A stretch of 5,550 bases of DNA from Chloroflexota bacterium. Lineage in GTDB: Bacteria > Chloroflexota > Anaerolineae > Ardenticatenales > Ardenticatenaceae. Positions within the stretch are counted from its first letter, which is position 1; every line of letters begins with the position of its first letter. Both the position numbers and the translations under genes were made by a program. The stretch spans positions 1 to 5,550 of the forward strand of contig DOUV01000471.1 in NCBI GenBank assembly GCA_003520455.1. The letters are read 5' to 3'. Positions 3,995-5,550 of this stretch are shown one piece after another. A model generated the notes under the pieces. The model was not told where the DNA came from. It saw nothing but the letters and a program-made list of their open reading frames with translations, and searched no databases.

Positions 3995-4678
3995 TCAAGC
4001 CGCTTTGGGCTGTTTTTGACCTTTTTTGATGACAGGTTGGCGTTTCCGTGGCGCCAAGCGGATCCCTTTGGCCCGGCCTGGCGAATTCCCCCGGCGTTTG
4101 GGTGGTCGGGCGGGTGTCCCAATCTGGCGAATACTGCGCTCCCAGTCCCGCTGGACCTGGCTGGGGGACGCGACACCCGCGGCGCGTGACGGTAGCTACC
4201 GCTCCCAGGGGCGGGGGCGCCGGCCGGCTCAGTCGCGGGCCAACCAGAGGTGTCCCGTCGCTGGCTGGACGAGGGCCAGCCAGTGCTCCTCGTGCTCCCC
4301 GTCAGGGGTCTGAGACAGCGTGCGGGCCAAGGGGCGGGGGACCGGCACCCCATCCGTCCCCAGGAGCCAGAACTTCCCCGGCGGCGGAGCGGGCCCAGAG
4401 CGCCCGATGAGCCGCGTGACCGCCTGGTCCCAGGTCTGGCGTTCCTCGTCGGCTGTTTCGGGAAGGCTGACCTGGAAGAGGGTGTCAATGGCGTCGCTGA
4501 TGCGGCGATCCTCCCGGCGGAACAAGGGACTCAGGCTCAGTTCCACCACGGAACGGGCATTGGGACTGCCGCAGAGGGCATCCCGCAAATCCAATCGCGC
4601 ATCATGGCGCGCGGCCAGGAGTTGGTCCAACTCCTGGCGAACCTGTTGCCGTCGGGATATGGGCTCTTGGGTGTCCAT
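3995..4678 (-). pseudogene. DDE-type transposase pseudogene with internal deletion and two nonsense codons
   Basis: The start ATG is at 4678 (MDTQEPISRR). The first 149 codons run to a TGA at 4229-4231. The frame then continues through AGRRPRPWER, a TAG at 4196-4198, and LPSRAAGVASPSQVQRDWER, then IRQIGTPARPPKRRGNSPGR and AKGIRLAPRKRQPV, ending at a TGA at 3995-3997. The N-terminal part contains SVVELSLSPLFRRE (43-56) and FWLLGTDGVPVPRPLARTL (103-121), where D109 may be the first Asp of the DDE triad. The C-terminal part has the HWLALVQPATGHLWLARD and PPK-RG-SPGRAKG basic tail that ends transposases of this type. The two are joined within about residues 121-130. The family normally exceeds 400 residues, so the core with the remaining catalytic acids is missing. 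The PWER-stop-LP context looks like PWERYLP with Tyr TAC changed to TAG. Family details are from memory. Confidence 0.75.
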
Positions 4679-4736
4679 ACCCCAACTATGCCACAGATTG
4701 GCCTCATTGGTAAGGTCCAAGCTCAGATGGGCAGAT

Positions 4737-4753
4737 TTGTCCAAAGTCCAATC
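4737..4753 (-). repeat. Right terminal inverted repeat of the IS remnant
   Basis: TTGTCCAAAGTCCAATC on the plus strand. It pairs over 17 bases with 3913-3929. The transposase start codon lies 58 bp further in. Confidence 0.8.
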
Positions 4754-4803
4754 CTCATACCAATCGTGTTTTCAAAGACCATGAATGCTCGACGTTGTCT
4801 ACA

Positions 4804-4820
4804 GGCGGACGCCGTCCGCC
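4804..4820. repeat. Hairpin GGCGGAC-GCC-GTCCGCC
   Basis: A perfect 7-bp stem with a 3-nt loop, flanked by CTACA and CCTACC. The reverse complement GTAGGGGCGGACGGCGTCC is a sequence I recall as recurrent between genes in Anaerolineae assemblies. It lies 50 bp outside the IS remnant. Confidence 0.5.
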
Positions 4821-4913
4821 CCTACCGGTTTCTTCTTGCTGTAGGTCCGCACGGCCTGCGCCCGCACCGGCTGGTCTGCAACCTTGCCGGCCTCCCAAGC
4901 CACAGTTGCTATA

Positions 4914-4948
4914 ACGCGCCGCCAGGCTGCAAACGCCTGGGGGCGCGT
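4914..4948. repeat. 35-bp palindrome between IS remnant and acetyltransferase gene
   Basis: ACGCGCC-G-CCAGG (4914-4926) pairs with CCTGG-G-GGCGCGT (4936-4948): 12 pairs with one G-G mismatch, around a 9-nt loop CTGCAAACG. On the minus strand it lies 60 bp downstream of the acetyltransferase stop, so it may act as a terminator for that gene, although only TATAGC and no T-run follows. The whole 4754-5008 spacer shows no credible gene. Confidence 0.5.
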
Positions 4949-5008
4949 CAGGACCAGGCGCCGGGCACACGGGCCGCCTGCCCATAGTTTGGGGGACGTG
5001 CCCTGTCA

Positions 5009-5524
5009 TCAACCCAACCGCAACCAGAAATAAACCGGCCGCTCGGCTACCGCCGTAAAGCCGAGGCGCCGGAGCAGGTGATAGGCCCCCAGGTGACGGG
5101 CGGTCTCGACTTCCACCCGCTCGGCCCCATCGGCCCTGAGCGTCCGGAGCACCAGAAGGATCAGCGAATGCCCGAGCCCCCGCCCCTGATGCTCCGGCGC
5201 TATAAAAATGTCGTCGAGCAACCCAAGGGAGGGGGAGCAGCGCCGAACCAGAATCGCACCGATGGGCGTGCCGGTGAAGAGCATCGTCAGGCTGGCGCCG
5301 CGATCCACGGGTGGCCCCTCGATGGTCCCGGCGGCGAAGTCCGCCAGGCGTCGCTCGACATCCTCGGGGCTGACCGGCAGGAGTTGGTTGTCAATCGTGC
5401 CGGCGTTGGCCGAGAGGGCCGGGCGTACCAGATCGGGGACGTGGGCCGGAACGAGCGGCGTGGCGAGGTAGCCATTGGGCAACAACGGCGCGGGTGCGGC
5501 GAACGCGGCGAGGTCGCGCGCCAT
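5009..5524 (-). CDS. GNAT-family N-acetyltransferase
   Basis: 171 residues are read from the ATG at 5524. The conserved GNAT motif A is clear: LLDDIFIAPEHQGRGLGHSL (102-120), with the Q/R-x-x-G-x-G/A acetyl-CoA pyrophosphate loop QGRGLG at 113-118. Upstream are the beta strands MLFTGTPIGAILVRR (81-95). Motif B follows as VEVETARHLGAYHLLRRLGF (137-156), a normal 'ARxxGAYxLLxRLGF' end. The acceptor substrate cannot be told from sequence; GNATs acetylate amines on proteins, antibiotics, amino acids or polyamines. The start is uncertain: GGAG lies 9 nt before the ATG (minus strand), which supports it, but the frame stays open to the window edge (FDRLERLT) and could be an N-terminal extension. Sequence before about residue 18 is a helix-like ARDLAAFAAPAPLLPNGY. 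It converges with the plus-strand genes to its left and has no operon partner in view. Confidence 0.88.
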   Translation of the reverse strand: MARDLAAFAAPAPLLPNGYLATPLVPAHVPDLVRPALSANAGTIDNQLLPVSPEDVERRLADFAAGTIEGPPVDRGASLTMLFTGTPIGAILVRRCSPSLGLLDDIFIAPEHQGRGLGHSLILLVLRTLRADGAERVEVETARHLGAYHLLRRLGFTAVAERPVYFWLRLG

Positions 5525-5550
5525 CGTCAGCCGCTCCAGGCGGTCGAAGC

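Larger units (their letters stand above)
3913..4753 (-). mobile_element. Insertion sequence remnant, 841 bp, with 17-bp terminal inverted repeats
   Basis: Perfect 17-bp inverted repeats GATTGGACTTTGGACAA bound the segment (3913-3929 and its reverse complement at 4737-4753). Inside, on the minus strand, is a transposase pseudogene whose start lies 58 bp from the right repeat and whose natural stop lies 65 bp from the left repeat, the usual compact layout of an insertion sequence. No clear target-site duplication is present; the flanks share only CTC (3908-3910 and 4754-4756). The element has lost most of its catalytic region by internal deletion, so it cannot move by itself, but intact ends could in principle be acted on by a related transposase elsewhere. 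Family assignment is uncertain; an IS4/IS701-like DDE group is my guess from remembered motifs. Confidence 0.75.

Noticed and set aside
3969..3996. Promoter with TTGACA at 3969
   Set aside because: A perfect -35 box, but the position 17 bp downstream reads ATTTCA, a poor -10, and it lies in the end of the transposase pseudogene.
4679..4744. TTG start at 4744 extending the transposase by 22 residues
   Set aside because: It would begin inside the terminal inverted repeat; the ATG at 4678 fits the usual compact IS layout.
3904..4758. Target-site duplication around the IS remnant
   Set aside because: The flanks CTCTA and CTCAT share only three bases, not enough to call; CTAG at 3910-3913 has no partner on the right.
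4250..4987. 245-aa plus-strand ORF across the IS remnant
   Set aside because: It is the antisense shadow of the transposase pseudogene and runs over the terminal repeat and spacer palindromes.

Overview
The window is GC-rich and carries bacterial genes. It most resembles an uncultured member of the Chloroflexota (Anaerolineae or Caldilineae type). The clues are a secreted protein ending in a YLPVVPR-like tail, SVWV/RIDPATN beta-propeller blades, and intergenic DNA full of TTGCAGG heptamers and the CCCTGAGC..TCGAAGGG repeat. This placement is inference from sequence style; no rRNA or other phylogenetic marker is present.

Layout. 1-708 (+): the C-terminal part of a beta-propeller protein that enters from the left. 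753-980 (+): a 75-residue cytoplasmic protein of unknown function, followed by a 34-nt hairpin. 1127-1597 and 1611-2828 (+): two exported proteins in a tight operon with a 13-nt gap, namely a 156-residue four-cysteine protein and a 405-residue astacin-like zinc metalloprotease with a PKD/Ig-like domain and the YLPVVPR tail. 2829-3642 has no intact gene. It holds a probable frameshifted coding remnant (2882-3114) and a repeat island (3115-3431) of degenerate heptamers and palindromes, followed by an AT-rich stretch with a very good sigma70-type promoter (3608-3636).

From 3643 the predicted transcript starts with a long hairpin and leads, about 170 nt later, to a well-placed Shine-Dalgarno and a 32-codon ORF (3815-3913). 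That ORF ends at the first base of an insertion-sequence remnant (3913-4753) with 17-bp perfect terminal inverted repeats. Inside the remnant, on the minus strand, lies a transposase pseudogene. It keeps the N-terminus and the C-terminal tail, has lost the middle where most of the DDE catalytic core should be, and carries two in-frame stops. A repeat-bearing spacer (4754-5008) separates it from a GNAT acetyltransferase gene on the minus strand (5009-5524, possibly extending beyond the window).

How it fits together. The left half is a set of co-oriented housekeeping and secretion genes. The only convincing functional pairing is the secreted four-Cys protein with the metalloprotease. The right half is a graveyard of mobile DNA: one element appears to have inserted into an earlier ORF that had its own promoter and structured leader. 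No defence system, CRISPR array, tRNA or rRNA was seen. The most interesting objects are the promoter plus leader RNA, the nested and decayed insertion sequence, and the secreted pair.
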